NCBI GenBank assembly: GCA_951804985.1
Contig: OX638131.1
Location: 56,097,867-56,161,866, forward strand
Reading direction: 5' to 3'
DNA from: Dryomyza anilis
Taxonomy: Eukaryota > Arthropoda > Insecta > Diptera > Dryomyzidae
Length of the DNA: 64,000 bases
Shown: one piece after another, positions 1-10,551 of the stretch
Layout: every line of letters begins with the position of its first letter
Numbering within the stretch: the stretch's first letter is position 1
Notes under the pieces: model-generated
Seen by the model: the letters and a program-made list of their open reading frames with translations, nothing else
The model's database searches: none
What the model was told of the DNA's origin: nothing
Program-made: the position numbers and the translations under genes

Positions 1-719
1 ATTTACTAATTCTCGGGAATCAAATCCTCCTACTGTAAAATTCTCACGAATTGAAATTCCCCCGAATTAAGTTCGAATTCCAATAAACAACAATCGAACA
101 TACTTTGAAGTTTTTTGACTTTATAAACTGTCAATAAATTAAATTTATTTTGCTGTTTAAAAATTAAATTTAATTGATTCTTAATTCTAATATACATAGC
201 ATTTCTTTTAGACACCTGGCTGAAGAAGAGGATTATACAAATTTTACTTTTATTGCATCAGATGAATTGCAAGTGGTGCTTTTTTTGATAGCTGGCGTTA
301 TTGTTGCTGATATTTTGGCTCAAGCTGAGTTCCATGCCTTCCAATATCATCAATAGTTCCTTTGCGAGATATTCAAGAACTGTTGAGGTAGCGTCTGTTG
401 AGGATGTGATTGTTTATGGATTTAATTAACACAAATGACTGTGATTCAAGAAGCATTTTCAGATTCCACTTAATCCGAATATGACACTCAGAAAGAGGCG
501 TGGACAATATTTGTACGCTATGGACAATATTTGAACGCTGTTTGGAGTTCAATACCGTATGATATGTGACCTTCCTATGAGACACTTTTACTGCCGGCCC
601 TTTACTTAACCCCTCTACTTGAAAACATATGAAAACATATCAAATGAAAGAAAATTATCTCACGATATGCAATTATATACTTTAATTGTAAACCATATGA
701 CCTCTTTAAATGCTGACCG
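1..719. other. left flank of tandem array, no gene recognised
   Basis: AT-rich sequence to the left of the first tandem unit. It contains only short open frames (for example 174-356 plus and 373-585 minus) with no domain, splice signal or homology that I recognise. The boundary at 719/720 is where similarity to the starts of units 2 and 3 begins. Confidence 0.5.
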
Positions 720-924
720 CAAATTAGTACATATTTGTAGAGAATTTAAAGTCGGTTTAGATAGAGTAAGACTGCAATAATTCAGTGATAAAATGTCCGT
801 TGTAACCTAACCATCCTTACTGCTTTTTGTTTAAAATCATCGAGCAGTACCAGGTAGCAATTCCATTGAATGGACCATTAAGTTAAGTATGGTCAATAAA
901 TGGACATGCTTTCATATTTGCGTT

Positions 925-1131
925 TTATAATTCACCAACTAAATTCAATGGAATATTTTTGAGGGAATGTGGAATAAAATTCCCAAATTTTTTACATTGC
1001 TGATCGCTAGATTTTTCCCCAAAATGAATTTTCCAAGTTTCGAAATTATTGTCGATAGAGGAGTATTTTATATGAGAATAAATTCGTGGGAGTTTGCATT
1101 CGTGATAGGAGAATTGGGAATGGATAATCAT
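925..1131 (-). pseudogene. post-protease open frame of Ty3/gypsy remnant, unit 1
   Basis: A 68-codon frame downstream of the protease frame on the minus strand. It corresponds to the longer 96-codon frames at 9824-10114 and 18430-18720, but a frame-ending change truncates it. The segment has Cys and His residues but no reverse-transcriptase motif that I recognise. It lies next to the breakpoint at 720 where the retroelement is cut off, so the rest of pol and the 3' LTR are absent. Confidence 0.5.
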
Positions 1132-1568
1132 ATTCGTGGGAATTTGCTTTCACGATAGGGCTGAATATGATTTTTATATTTATCAGAGAACGTTATCATT
1201 TTGTCTATCGCATTTATTATAGATCGATTCCATAAATTGTCACGTCCGATTATTCCGTCTGCTGGTACTCCTTGTTCAAGTGACACAACGTGTAGCATTA
1301 AACTTAAGCACTCTATGCTCCCATTTTGGATCTTGGTGGTTCCTAATGGCCTAACACACCCACCAAAAGCTCCATTCAAATCCTTTTGAATATTTTTGTT
1401 GAAGTCTGGAAAATTTGTCATCGCACTTTCTTTTACTAAACTGGCATCTGCTCCTGAGTCTACAAATAAAATAAGTTTTCCATTTTTAGCTGCCTCGCAA
1501 GGTACTGAAATGAAAACATCACTTTTATTAGATAAATTCGAACTCCATTCCAATTGTATATTATGCAA
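1128..1568 (-). CDS. retropepsin (aspartic protease) frame of Ty3/gypsy remnant, unit 1
   Basis: A 146-codon frame on the minus strand with the retropepsin active-site motif FVDSGAD (catalytic Asp at residue 37) and a C-terminal flap-region signature GIIGRDNLWN. Such domains cleave Gag-Pol polyproteins in LTR retrotransposons and act as dimers. It lies 3' of the zinc-knuckle Gag region, the order expected for gag-pol. No RT, RNase H or integrase follows, so the element is cut off just after protease. The active site is intact here and in the two other units. It is probably a remnant and not an active gene, because Gag is broken upstream. Confidence 0.7.
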   Translation of the reverse strand: MHNIQLEWSSNLSNKSDVFISVPCEAAKNGKLILFVDSGADASLVKESAMTNFPDFNKNIQKDLNGAFGGCVRPLGTTKIQNGSIECLSLMLHVVSLEQGVPADGIIGRDNLWNRSIINAIDKMITFSDKYKNHIQPYRESKFPRI

Positions 1569-1752
1569 TTTTCTTTTGCATTTAGTTCATATTTTAATTC
1601 ATTGTTTACCTCCTCCAGTTCTTGAAAGTTTAATGGAGTAGTAAATTTGACCACAGTCTCTTTCGACGTCTGATCTACAATTCCTAACTCCTTTGGCCCT
1701 ACATTACTTTTTATTTGGGGTCCCCAGTTTATTGGCCTAGACTGAGCCCCTT

Positions 1753-2299
1753 TTAGTTTCCCTGATTTTGATTACTATTTGTGACTGATTCAAATTTTGT
1801 TTTCGCATAACACTTATCTATTTTATGCTTTTTTCTATCACACCATAAGCATTTCATATTACTTGTATTATTTTCTATGTTTTTACTATCATTATTACCT
1901 AACTGTGTTTTACAATCTTTCATATTAATATTGGAAAATTTCCAATTAGCTTCATGTCCATAAATTCCACACTCGTAGGAGAAAGGCTCATTTTTCCTAC
2001 TAATGCAATCGTCCCTAGTATGTCCTAATTTCATACAGAATGAACATATCGGAATATTCCTTTCATAGGTTAATTTATCATTATTTTCTGAATGTTTTGT
2101 CCTCACCAATTTATATGCATCTCCCTGCAAATGTAACCTTACGCATTTAATAAATTCCTCATAATCTGATTCTTCAATTTTTAGCTTTACTGTTTCACAG
2201 CCTTCAATAAATTTATATAATTCAGTTTCTAGTAATGGAGATTCTGCCCGAGAAAAGTAAGGAGCAACGTAATGTACGCGTTTAAATACTTTTTCTGTG
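1753..2299 (-). pseudogene. gag remnant with zinc knuckle, unit 1 (deleted)
   Basis: Minus-strand Gag region. The frame at 1753-2130 carries CX2CX4HX4C (CSFCMKLGHTRDDC) and a further CLWCDRKKHKIDKC knuckle, typical of nucleocapsid. Compared with units 2 and 3, about 450 bp is missing at about 2092. This joins the RTKH segment of the capsid-like part directly to ENNDK of the spacer before the knuckles. The start codon present in units 2 and 3 is also lost, since the sequence reads gccaataa instead of gcccat. The product would not be a working Gag. Confidence 0.7.
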
Positions 2300-2781
2300 C
2301 CAATAATTATTGTATTATTGAGAATAGATTAAGCTTAGTAGTTGATTTAATTTTTCTATTAAATGTATTACTACTTTATTTAGCTCATTTTTATTTATAA
2401 TTTCTTTTTTTTTAATTCTCCAATTTTGTTATTTAATTAATTTTACAACGCTTTAAAAATATTACTCTATCAAAATTCTTAAATTATTTAACATTTTAAT
2501 TTCACAATTTTATTAAATTTTAAAATTTTATCATTTATTTAAAATGTTCAATTGCCTGTTTTTCAAATGTTTATTTTCATGATTTCAAAATTATCAAACG
2601 TTTTTTTGTTTTATATCACAAATTCACAAACATTATTTTTTTTTCTTCGCACAATTTTTTTTTCATTCTTTTTCACAATACTCACGACTCCTAAAAAAAA
2701 TCTTTTCCCTCGTCCAATATATATATTTTATATACTTCTAATCTCCATCCAGTCCTTCCTGTCCCTTGGGATTTGATGTTT

Positions 2782-2803
2782 GGTTCGAAAACCGGCTGCG
2801 CCA
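2782..2803 (-). promoter_or_regulatory. primer-binding site, tRNA-Ser type, unit 1
   Basis: On the minus strand the sequence TGGCGCAGCCGG directly follows the LTR end after two T residues. It is complementary to the 3' end of a eukaryotic tRNA-Ser (…CCGGCTGCG plus CCA). The complementarity then breaks and resumes at TTCGAACC, which resembles the T-arm, with about five bases missing. It fixes the orientation of the element: LTR to the right, gag to the left. Confidence 0.65.
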
Positions 2804-2805
2804 AA

Positions 2806-3288
2806 TGTTGTAATTAAAATGTCGGTTGTTTTGGCGTGAGGCCATATGTCGCAACGTTCCATTTATAATTACCCATGATGTCCTACCAGAGAATGTCCAA
2901 CGTTGAAGTTCCATTTTTACTATCATGAAATAATTAATACAATTCTTTTCTTCTAAGACAGTCTTTTATTTAATGAAAGTTTTACTTATAAAAGAAACAC
3001 GTCTGCACTCTAAGGCAGTTAAAATCATAATGCTTAAAATCTAAACTTAACTTCTACTCATCATCTCGGTATCGTGCGACTCACGAACCCCTTGCTTATA
3101 CTTAGTTCTTAAAACACAACTCATAAATGCAAGCAAACATATTCTTAAATCTACGTACTACTAAAAACCTCCTGAACCCCACATCGGATATTACTATTGT
3201 TGTGAAATATATATTTGAACTTTATGTGCATACTGGTTATGTGCAGACTTTCTTAAATACTTAAAAAAAAAGTTTCTGATTCACAACA
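2806..3288 (-). repeat. 5' LTR of Ty3/gypsy remnant, unit 1 (483 bp)
   Basis: On the minus strand it begins TGTTGTGAATCAG and ends TAATTACAACA, the expected TG...CA form with short inverted ends (TGTTGT/ACAACA). It sits immediately before the primer-binding site. It contains TTTTATAAG, a possible TATA-type core promoter. This is the only full-length LTR of the three units. No second LTR is seen, because the left part of the element is missing. Confidence 0.65.
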
Positions 3289-3859
3289 GAGTGGCCAACT
3301 TTATCTAAATATATTATTCTTAACAGAAACTCGACAGACGCTTGTTTGCGGCTCAACAGAAATTAAGTTCGGAGAAAAGCAACAGCTCTCGAAGGTCAAG
3401 GCGGCTTTCAAAAGTCTGATCGTAAGTCAGGATGTCTTTGGTGGGGCAAGCTTTGACTCATGGTTTAATTTGATTCATTTTTATCATAAATTTACCCTTG
3501 TAGAATTTTACCGATACATCATTGGGAAATGATTGGATTGGAAGTAGATTTAATTTGATCTCATTGCTTTGCTATGTTCTTACCATTCACATCATGATTA
3601 GTTTGACGTGTTACATATTGTACTTTGGCCCTCTTTATGTATTCCGAATTAATGACCTAAAAATGACGTCAATATTAATTGAATTTCATGCGTTTTGACT
3701 TTTATAAAATTCACAATAATTTAAAATGACGTCAGTTTCCTCTAAAAGTCTTTCGTGTCAAAATACAGAAAGTGGGTATCAAATCAGCCATTATTCTCGT
3801 TATAATAATATATAATAGTGATAGTAATACTAATAATATTTTGTTTTCTTTTTTTAAAG

Positions 3860-3999
3860 CGGAACCACTACCACTAATGGATTTATGTAGGAGAATTATA
3901 CGTCAAAAAGTTGGCAGAAATAATTTAGAAGAACGTATTCAAGATTTACATCTGCCTCAATCGATGAAAACATATTTATTATATAAAAACCGTAGATAA
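3860..3999 (+). CDS. gus: gustavus/SPSB-type SOCS-box terminal exon, unit 1
   Basis: Last coding exon of a SPRY-domain SOCS-box protein, the Drosophila gustavus/vertebrate SPSB1 family. This family links substrates bound by its SPRY domain to Elongin B/C-Cullin5 ubiquitin ligase. The exon encodes EPLPLMDLCRR, the SPSB-family BC-box core with Leu and Cys in place, and ends LHLPQSMKTYLLYKNRR then TAA. It follows a strong acceptor, a pyrimidine tract and aaag, with a branch-like ctaat upstream. The intron is phase 1: the exon starts cg, and a preceding c would give the Pro of the family's PEPLPLMDLC. The SPRY exons are not in this window and would have to lie to the left on the same strand. The exon is repeated at 13201 and 21807 with no amino-acid change, which suggests recent duplication or constraint. 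Confidence 0.78.
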
Positions 4000-6330
4000 T
4001 ATTTATAAGTGTAAAATTAACTATATATAAATGTGTCTGTATTTTTTTATATGAAAGTAATATAAAATATTAATTATTATTTAATACCTATCTATAACGT
4101 AATTGTTACCGAATATTTAACTTCACATATCTACTATAGATATAACATACCATTACCGAAATACCAACACAAATTTTTATTTATATATTTTAACGATACC
4201 GACGACATGTTATAAAAACTATTAAGAGACTCCAAACCAAAACACTGCAAAATATAACGGAAATTGGATCGGGTTGGAATGAATTTAAATATACATTTAA
4301 AAAATCCAATTACATATCGTTAACTTTATTTGACAAAGACCTAATCTATTAAATTAATTCATGAAACATAGCACAACACGACTATTTTTTATTATTTCTC
4401 GAAATTTAATAAGCTTTCGACATAAAAATTATGTATAATCAATTGGAAGCATTTGGTAGTTTTAAAACGTTTTGTTATAAAATTATTATAGTGTGGGCTA
4501 GGATGTATTCTAATTAGAGTGACGATATGTTACAAAAAACTATTAAGAGATTAAGTCCTTCATAATAAAATGTGCAGCACCCAAATAAGTTTTATATAGA
4601 AAATGAATTATAACTAACGTTCGTTGATAACTTGGGTCATATTAATAAAATCGTCTATGCTCAAAACTTGAAGGAAATGCTCCGAATTGTCAAAAAGCTC
4701 CGCATTATCTTTAATTTCTATGACCAATTAATTTAAAAATTTTGAAGCACAATAAAAAGATTTAATCGAAAAATGTAGACCAGCTTCAACTAAATACTTT
4801 TTTTACTAATATGACCCTTTGTGTGCTGCAAAATGTTTTATGAACCTATATAATTAATTTCATTTTTGATGGTTTCGCATTGGTTATATACAGTTTTAAT
4901 TACGATTGGATATGGTAATATGTATGTTTTATTTAAAATTTTAATTGAGTATTAATAAATGTTTTTTATTTTGATAAATGTGAGCAACCATTAATAATTT
5001 ATATATAAATACAAACAAATTGTGGTGGTGCAATATTGATTGCATTCTATTTTTGCAAACTGAATCTCCATAATATAGTTAGTAGTAATTGACATCAGTA
5101 TATAAAATTAAAAATAAATAAGTGTGATCTTATGTCTGTCGCACGTATTATACATTAAACATCTAAATCCTAATTTTTTAAAGCATATTTTAAATTAAAT
5201 ATAGCCGCAATAGTATTTAAAAAAAATGTATTTAATAAATATACAATTATATTCCACAATCTATTTGTTTAAATATAAGTATTTTAACTCAGTACTTATT
5301 ACTTGTTTTATATATATATTTTTTAAACATTAATTAACTACCACTAAGTTAAAATTTAATTGTATTTGAATAAACCGTCTTTGTATTTAATGAAAATATC
5401 CTGTGTCCAGGATCTTTTTAAAAACAGCAATTTTACAATTATATTTATAATAAATATCTATTTATTTATGGGTAAATTTTTCGCCAATAGGAAAATATAC
5501 TTATTACATTAACATAAGTACTTTTAATATTAATTCAATGAAATCGGGGTAGAACTGCAGTTTACCGGTCACCTCGCAAAATAGGAAAACGTCATTCATT
5601 TTAAATACAAAAAAATATAGCTACAAGCAATTTTATTCACTCTACCCTGGAACCCTCGAAAAACGATGAGGGAAGAAACTGGTTTATCAAGTGTATTTCA
5701 TTGATAAAAAATAAAAAAAAAAAAACAAATTGGCACTTTAAGCAGGAATGACAGCTTATATGGCACCCTATAAAAATAAAAAAATCTCTTTTTGGAAAAA
5801 CTCTATTTTCCAAAACATTAAAAAAGGGGTATGACACGCCCTTTTACGAATAAGCGTAGGAAGCCGTGAAAAAAATAAGACCTTCAGTACAAAAATACAG
5901 GCAACATCTGAATTAAAGTAGGGATGGGTTGCCGGTCTACGGCCGATTACACCGTGCGACAGTACCCAGCAAAAAAAAGGTAACTAACTGGTTAGCTAAC
6001 TGGTAATTGCAGGTTATTCTGCCGGTTCCCTTCGTTCTACCTTTCGGAGAAAGGAGAACCGACAGATTCCTATCTGTGTGAAGTACATGTGACAAGACAT
6101 CCCTTTCTTACTAAAGCATTTCGCTCATTTAAAAATAATCTTGTTGTCTCTTTTGCACCTCTTACTATTTTTATGTCACATTGCCAAACCAAAAAATATT
6201 TTACAGAAAAATAAAACAGTATTGCCATAATTACTTTTTTCATATATATTTTTATTTAATATACTAAATTAAAAAATTGTTTTAAAAAGTAATTAAATTA
6301 ATAAAAATCATAACATCTGATCCTTGTTAT
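4000..6330. other. AT-rich 3' flank of SOCS-box exon, unit 1
   Basis: About 2.3 kb of AT-rich sequence follows the stop codon. It may be 3' UTR and intergenic DNA. There are no open frames of note and no AATAAA close to the stop codon; one aataaa lies near 4954. From about 5930 to 6100 a less AT-rich stretch with repeated taactggtta motifs is shared by all units. The equivalent intervals are 13341-15690 and 21947-24296. Confidence 0.5.
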
Positions 6331-6338
6331 AAATTTGT

Positions 6339-6524
6339 TCACGAATCTCCTGTTGTGTCGCTGGAGATCAGCAACAGGTAGTCGAGTGTGCGACCTTCGC
6401 AGCTCATCTTCGGGGCACTGTACGAAACGTTTATGAGCGCCGGTGGCATCATAAACACGTACACACGTGAAGCTTGATAATTTGATTTTTTCTTCTTGAA
6501 GCAGTTAATCATTTTGTTGCCCAA
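6339..6524 (-). other. GC-rich island with conserved short open frame, unit 1
   Basis: A minus-strand frame whose C-terminal part reads VYVFMMPPALINVSYSAPK, then 23 further codons, then TGA. It stands out in base composition from its surroundings. The upstream part is variable between units and its only in-frame ATGs are at MINCF and MMPP, so any real product probably enters by splicing. Compared with unit 2, four substitutions fall in the last codons: three are synonymous in this frame and one changes Thr to Lys. In the neighbouring open frame all would be amino-acid changing. I do not recognise the protein. Confidence 0.35.
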
Positions 6525-6599
6525 ATCTTAATTAGTTGTCATTCCTGAATTTTCAAAGTGTCCTATGACAGAAGTTTATGATCGATGAAGTAGTAATAT

Positions 6600-6720
6600 T
6601 TATGCAGACCAAGTACCTGGCCAATGTGTTGTCCTGCATCCAGCGCCTGATTCTTGCTTATTCTAGTGAATGGCGACTCCGTATCTGCATAACAAATCCA
6701 GCGGCGCGGTGTGCATTTTT
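6600..6720. other. second GC-rich exon-like block, unit 1
   Basis: A block of about 120 bp with clearly higher GC than its flanks, also present at about 15930-16046 and 24536-24652. On the plus strand an acceptor-like ttatgcag precedes an open frame. On the minus strand ATTGGCCAG|GTACTT resembles a splice donor. Differences between units 1 and 2 are mostly amino-acid changing in either frame, so I take it as a decayed exon or repeat and do not assign a function. Confidence 0.3.
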
Positions 6721-7430
6721 ATACCCTACACTAAGAGTGAAAGGGTATATTCAGTTTGGTACGCCGTTTGTAACACCCAGAAGGAAGCATCTCCGGTATG
6801 GAAAAGTATATATATTCTTGATCAGCATGACCTCCTGAGTCGATTTAGCGATGTCCGTCTGTCTGTCCGTATGTCTGTCCGTCTGTCTGTCTGTCTGTTG
6901 AAATCCCTACTACTTTTAAAATTGAAGAGCTAGATAAATGACTCTTATAACTTAGATTACTAATATACCTACGCTGTATGTGCGAGATCGGTCCATTGTG
7001 ACCTATGATACGACCACTTATGTTCAAATACCTCATATAAAATGTACATATAAAGATCAATTTTTATGTATACGTGCTTAGGTAAACTTTTTTGGTCAAA
7101 TATATATTGACATCATGCTCAAATATATGATAATAATGTTTTCCGGCGAAAAGACTTGTGGTTCACAAAAAAAATCGAAATTCGGTACACCTACCCATTT
7201 GTAAATATGGGTATCAAATGAATGGAAATTCTTCAGCGATTGAATGTTTGTAGTTATTTTCAGGATTCGTATACCCTGGTGACCGACCTATATATCACTT
7301 TGAATGGTAACCACACATATGTGTAGGGTATTTATAGTCGGCTTAGACCGACTATAATTTTGATAACCCTAACTATCTTAATTACACCTACTTTAAAATT
7401 TCCCATGTGATCTAACCTTCCCAACTGGTT
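6721..7430 (+). mobile_element. DINE-1/mini-me-like non-autonomous element (Helentron type)
   Basis: A 710-bp insertion present only in unit 1. Units 2 and 3 read straight through tttttt at the same place (about 16046 and 24652), so the insertion lies between two T residues with no target duplication, as for Helitron-class elements. It contains atatattcttgatcagcatg followed by a GTCY microsatellite (gtctgtccgt...), the hallmark of dipteran DINE-1/mini-me elements. Near its right end is a perfect 9-bp stem (tatagtcgg/ccgactata, 7333-7356) with a 6-base loop. The left end has ataccct facing agggtat. It encodes no protein. Confidence 0.65.
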
Positions 7431-8262
7431 TGTCTTACAATGCCTTGGAAGAATGCACGAATGTGCGCCAATGCGCTCGATGTGTGTCACGAATTTAAAT
7501 TTTGACTATTTTTTTATTATTTAACAATTGTTAAAATCACTTTAATTCTTTTCTCTTTATTTTTCTTTGGCTTTTACCTACTATTCAACAAGACATTTTG
7601 TTTTGATGGAAAACATAAACAAAAATCAAACCTATTCTCACCTATGACGTTGGAAGAAAGTCTGCTTCCGATGTGTTTGTGAACATGCACATTTCTTCGA
7701 TAGTGTGCGAACCAGTTCGAAATATCGATGACTATCGGTTAGCGATTTTTTGCTGGGTAGTTTGCAAACTTGATAAAATCGATATGTACGTGAAACTAGG
7801 AATTCTTCGGAGAATTTCTGCGAAAACAGTTTTTTTTAGATCAATTCGTTTACGGTTGTCAACGAATGCTTCTGAGCGACTGAACTGAAATTTTTGAGAT
7901 TTGACATGGAAAAAATAAAAAATGCGACACCCTACATCTAATTTACATTTAAATTTATAATGTTGTTTGGACGCGGCTGAAGTAGTAATATACATGATGT
8001 TTGGTTCATCAATGTGAATAACTCGGTAGATGACTATGATACAAAAAAGAAGAAAATGTAAAATTAAAATATGTCCTATTTTACGCCCAGTTAAAGATAC
8101 AGGGTGTTTGGTAAATGCATATTACTTACATTGTCAAATTGGTTATAAAATTGAATCTGTTGATAAATGAATATCAATTTTTAACTCATATTTTAGACAA
8201 TTAAATTACTTTTCCAATGGTATATCACATCCTACACACAAAAAATTCCTTGTGATATTAAC

Positions 8263-9180
8263 AAAAATCTGTAGCTCGTTTCTGCATGTGATTTCGATCG
8301 CAGTTGTCACTACTATTATCGATTTGACGTCATTTTCATTCTAAATGTTTCTGTAAAATAATGAACGATTCAAACGGTTTGAATCGATTCATTTTGACAT
8401 TTAGTAGGAACTTACTCACATCAGTGCTTCTAAAAATAAATCGAATCGTTTTGAAACGATTGTATTTCTCACTTTCTTTTGACTTGATGAGAAGCCTCTC
8501 GACTTTAATAATGATTGCTATTATTTGAAAAAATGTCATTTTTAATTTTCATAAATTAATGTATACAAAAAATCATGTAAATAATTTATTTACATTTCTT
8601 TTTGATAAGAGAGTAAAAAGTGGTCGCAAAGCTAAAACACAGACATTAAAGCTGATGCAGCAACACATAAGTGCGGTCATGGGACAATTCATGTTCAAAA
8701 ATGCTAAAAAGAACACTGAGCTGTTTGGAAGACAGTTGTAAATGAAAAGTACGTCTTGGTGCCGTTTCAATAAATGTTTCTGCTAATAGGTCATTTGTAG
8801 TATATTTGGTGAGCCGAAAATTCCACAAATCGCGCATCCGGAATATGAAATAGTTCCTTCGAGTCCCTTAACCGACTTCTTTCAATACATATCATATTTC
8901 TTCCATCGTATTCAATTTCGTATTATTTAATAAATAATTTTGTTTGTAAATAACAAAAAAAAACAGCTCTAATTGTTTATATTTCACCAGTTTCTTTTCG
9001 ATTTTTGTGCCAGTTTCAAATTAGACCGTTTTTAAACGATTACTTCGTACAAAAACAGCAATTATCGCACAATCGAGAATAATGGAACGAAACAACGTGA
9101 CGTCACTGAAATCGATAATTTGTCGAATGTGCTATAGAAACGAGCTACTGGTCTAAATTAACAAAATATTTGTTAATATA
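8263..9180. mobile_element. inverted-repeat-bounded segment, possible DNA transposon remnant, unit 1
   Basis: The ends carry facing copies of TTAACAAAA and GTAGCTCGTTTCT (about 8269-8283 and 9136-9172), imperfect inverted repeats about 0.9 kb apart. Inside are smaller inverted motifs (cgattcaaacggtttgaatcg), a gacgtca near each end, and a 60-codon plus frame at 8559-8741 with no recognisable domain. The same segment is at about 16869-17786 and 25475-26392. No target duplication could be identified, so the class is uncertain. Confidence 0.4.
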
Positions 9181-9299
9181 CGGTCAACAAGAAATATTTG
9201 TTTTATTTACATACAAATATTTACAATTCCCATTTTCATTGTTATATTAACAAATGGCCTTCTTCAATTAATAAAATACTTTTTTCTCATTACAAAGTA

Positions 9300-9412
9300 A
9301 ATTTGTATAATATACAAATTTATTTTGTTAGATGAACAAATTTATGTTCGACAAACAAATTTATTTTGTTCTATGAACAAATTTGTTTTGTTCTATAAAC
9401 AAATTTATTTTG
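9300..9412. repeat. caaatttattttgtt minisatellite, unit 1
   Basis: Several irregular copies of a motif like caaatttattttgtt separated by a few bases. The same array occurs at about 17906-18018 in unit 2. It is replaced by a short SINE head in unit 3. Confidence 0.6.
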
Positions 9413-9415
9413 GAG

Positions 9416-9662
9416 TAATAATAATAGTTTGGCATTACAGTCCTATAAGAACTTAGGCCGAGCTCTCACCATTTAGAGCTGTGCGTGTTATATTTGTACT
9501 CAAAGTGGTGGGACCTACAGTTTATTGCCGAATCCGAACGGCGGGTGAGAGCTTTTCATATGCAATGTTTTACTCTCGTAGGTTTGCCATTTACTGCCGA
9601 GAGGTAGCGCGGTATAGAAAAATGTTTTTATGAAAAAAAAACATGTTATTATGAAAAAAAAA
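9416..9662 (-). mobile_element. 5'-truncated tRNA-derived SINE body, end of unit 1
   Basis: On the minus strand this is the SINE body ending in a TTA-rich tail (plus strand taataataatag). It shares long stretches with the SINE at 57841-58016 and 60580-60725, including gccgagctctc, gtgggacctacagtttattg and actgccgagaggtagcgcgg. The tRNA-related head is missing. The SINE is cut at the A-rich stretch that forms the junction with unit 2, so the breakpoint of the tandem duplication runs through it. Confidence 0.65.
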
Positions 9663-9823
9663 CAAATTAGTACATATTTGTAGAGAATTTAAAGTCAGTT
9701 TAGATAGACTAAGACTGCAATAATTTACTGATAAAATTCGCTTACTGCTTTTTGTTTAAAATCATCCAGCAATACCAGGTAGCAATTCCATTGAATGGAC
9801 CATTAAGTATAATTTCTAATTAA

Positions 9824-10114
9824 TTATTGTTTTTGACCATAAGTGTAAACAAATATTTCTAGTAATATGTAATGGTCAATAAATGGACATGCTTTCATAT
9901 TTGCGTTTTTCAATTCAGCAACTAAATTCAATGGAATATTTTTGAGGGAATGTGGAATAAAATTCCCAAATTTTTTACATTGCTGATCGCTAGATTTTTC
10001 CCCAAAATGAATTTTCCAAGTTTCGAAATCATTGTCGATAGAGGAGTATATTTTATGAGAATAAATTCGTGGGAGTTTGCATTCGTGATAGGAGAATTGG
10101 GAATGGAGAATCAT
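9824..10114 (-). pseudogene. post-protease open frame of Ty3/gypsy remnant, unit 2
   Basis: A 96-codon minus-strand frame that overlaps the protease frame by four bases and ends near the unit boundary. The sequence includes FETWKIHFGEKSSDQQ and LKNANMKACPF. I do not see reverse-transcriptase motifs, so it is either a spacer or a divergent region. Unit 3 has an identical copy. Confidence 0.45.
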
Positions 10115-10551
10115 ATTCGTGGGAATTTGCTTTCACGATAGGGTTGAATATGATTTTTATCTTTATCAAAGAACGTTATCATTTTGTCTATCGCATTTAT
10201 TATAGATCGATTCCATAAATTGTCACGTCCGATTATTCCGTCTGCTTGTACTCCTTGTTCAAGTGACACAACGTGTAGCATTAAACTTAAGCACTCTATG
10301 CTCCCGTTTTGGATCTTGGTGGTTTCTAATGTCCTAACACACCCACCAAAAGCTCCATTCAAATCCTTTTGAAAATTTTTGTTGAAGTCTGGAAAATTTG
10401 TCATCGCACTTTCTTTTACTAAACTGACATCTGCTCCTGAGTCTACAAATAAAATAAGTTTTCCATTTTTAGCTGCCTCGCAAGGTACTGAAATGAAAAC
10501 ATCACTTTTATTAGATAAATTCGAACTCCATTCCAATTGTATATTATGCAA
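10111..10551 (-). CDS. retropepsin frame of Ty3/gypsy remnant, unit 2
   Basis: A 146-codon frame with the aspartic protease motif FVDSGAD (Asp 37) and the downstream GIIGRDNLWN signature. It differs from the unit 1 frame at about eight residues, none in the active site. It sits between the zinc-knuckle gag frame and the breakpoint at 9663, so no pol enzymes follow. Confidence 0.7.
   Translation of the reverse strand: MHNIQLEWSSNLSNKSDVFISVPCEAAKNGKLILFVDSGADVSLVKESAMTNFPDFNKNFQKDLNGAFGGCVRTLETTKIQNGSIECLSLMLHVVSLEQGVQADGIIGRDNLWNRSIINAIDKMITFFDKDKNHIQPYRESKFPRI

Larger units (their letters stand above)
720..9662 (+). repeat. tandem repeat unit 1 (8.94 kb)
   Basis: First of three head-to-tail copies. 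The match to unit 2 starts at 720 (c|aaattagtac) and continues through the LTR-retroelement remnant, the SOCS-box exon, the GC island, the inverted-repeat segment and a truncated SINE. It is longer than unit 2 mainly because of a 710-bp insertion at 6721-7430 and about 58 bp retained at the outer LTR end. It also lacks about 450 bp inside gag (junction near 2092). It differs from units 2 and 3 at scattered substitutions up to about 8356, then becomes essentially identical to unit 2 through 9662. Confidence 0.9.

Noticed and set aside
174..356. Membrane protein gene at the left edge
   Set aside because: Only 60 codons, hydrophobic by AT-rich composition, with no homologue recognised and no supporting signals.
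6845..6900. Simple GTCY microsatellite as a feature of its own
   Set aside because: It is an internal part of the DINE/mini-me-like insertion, which explains its position and flanks.
8559..8741. Conserved 60-codon host protein in all units
   Set aside because: The changes in unit 3 (25766 onward) that I could compare are all amino-acid changing, and no domain or splice signals are visible, so conservation is explained by recent duplication.
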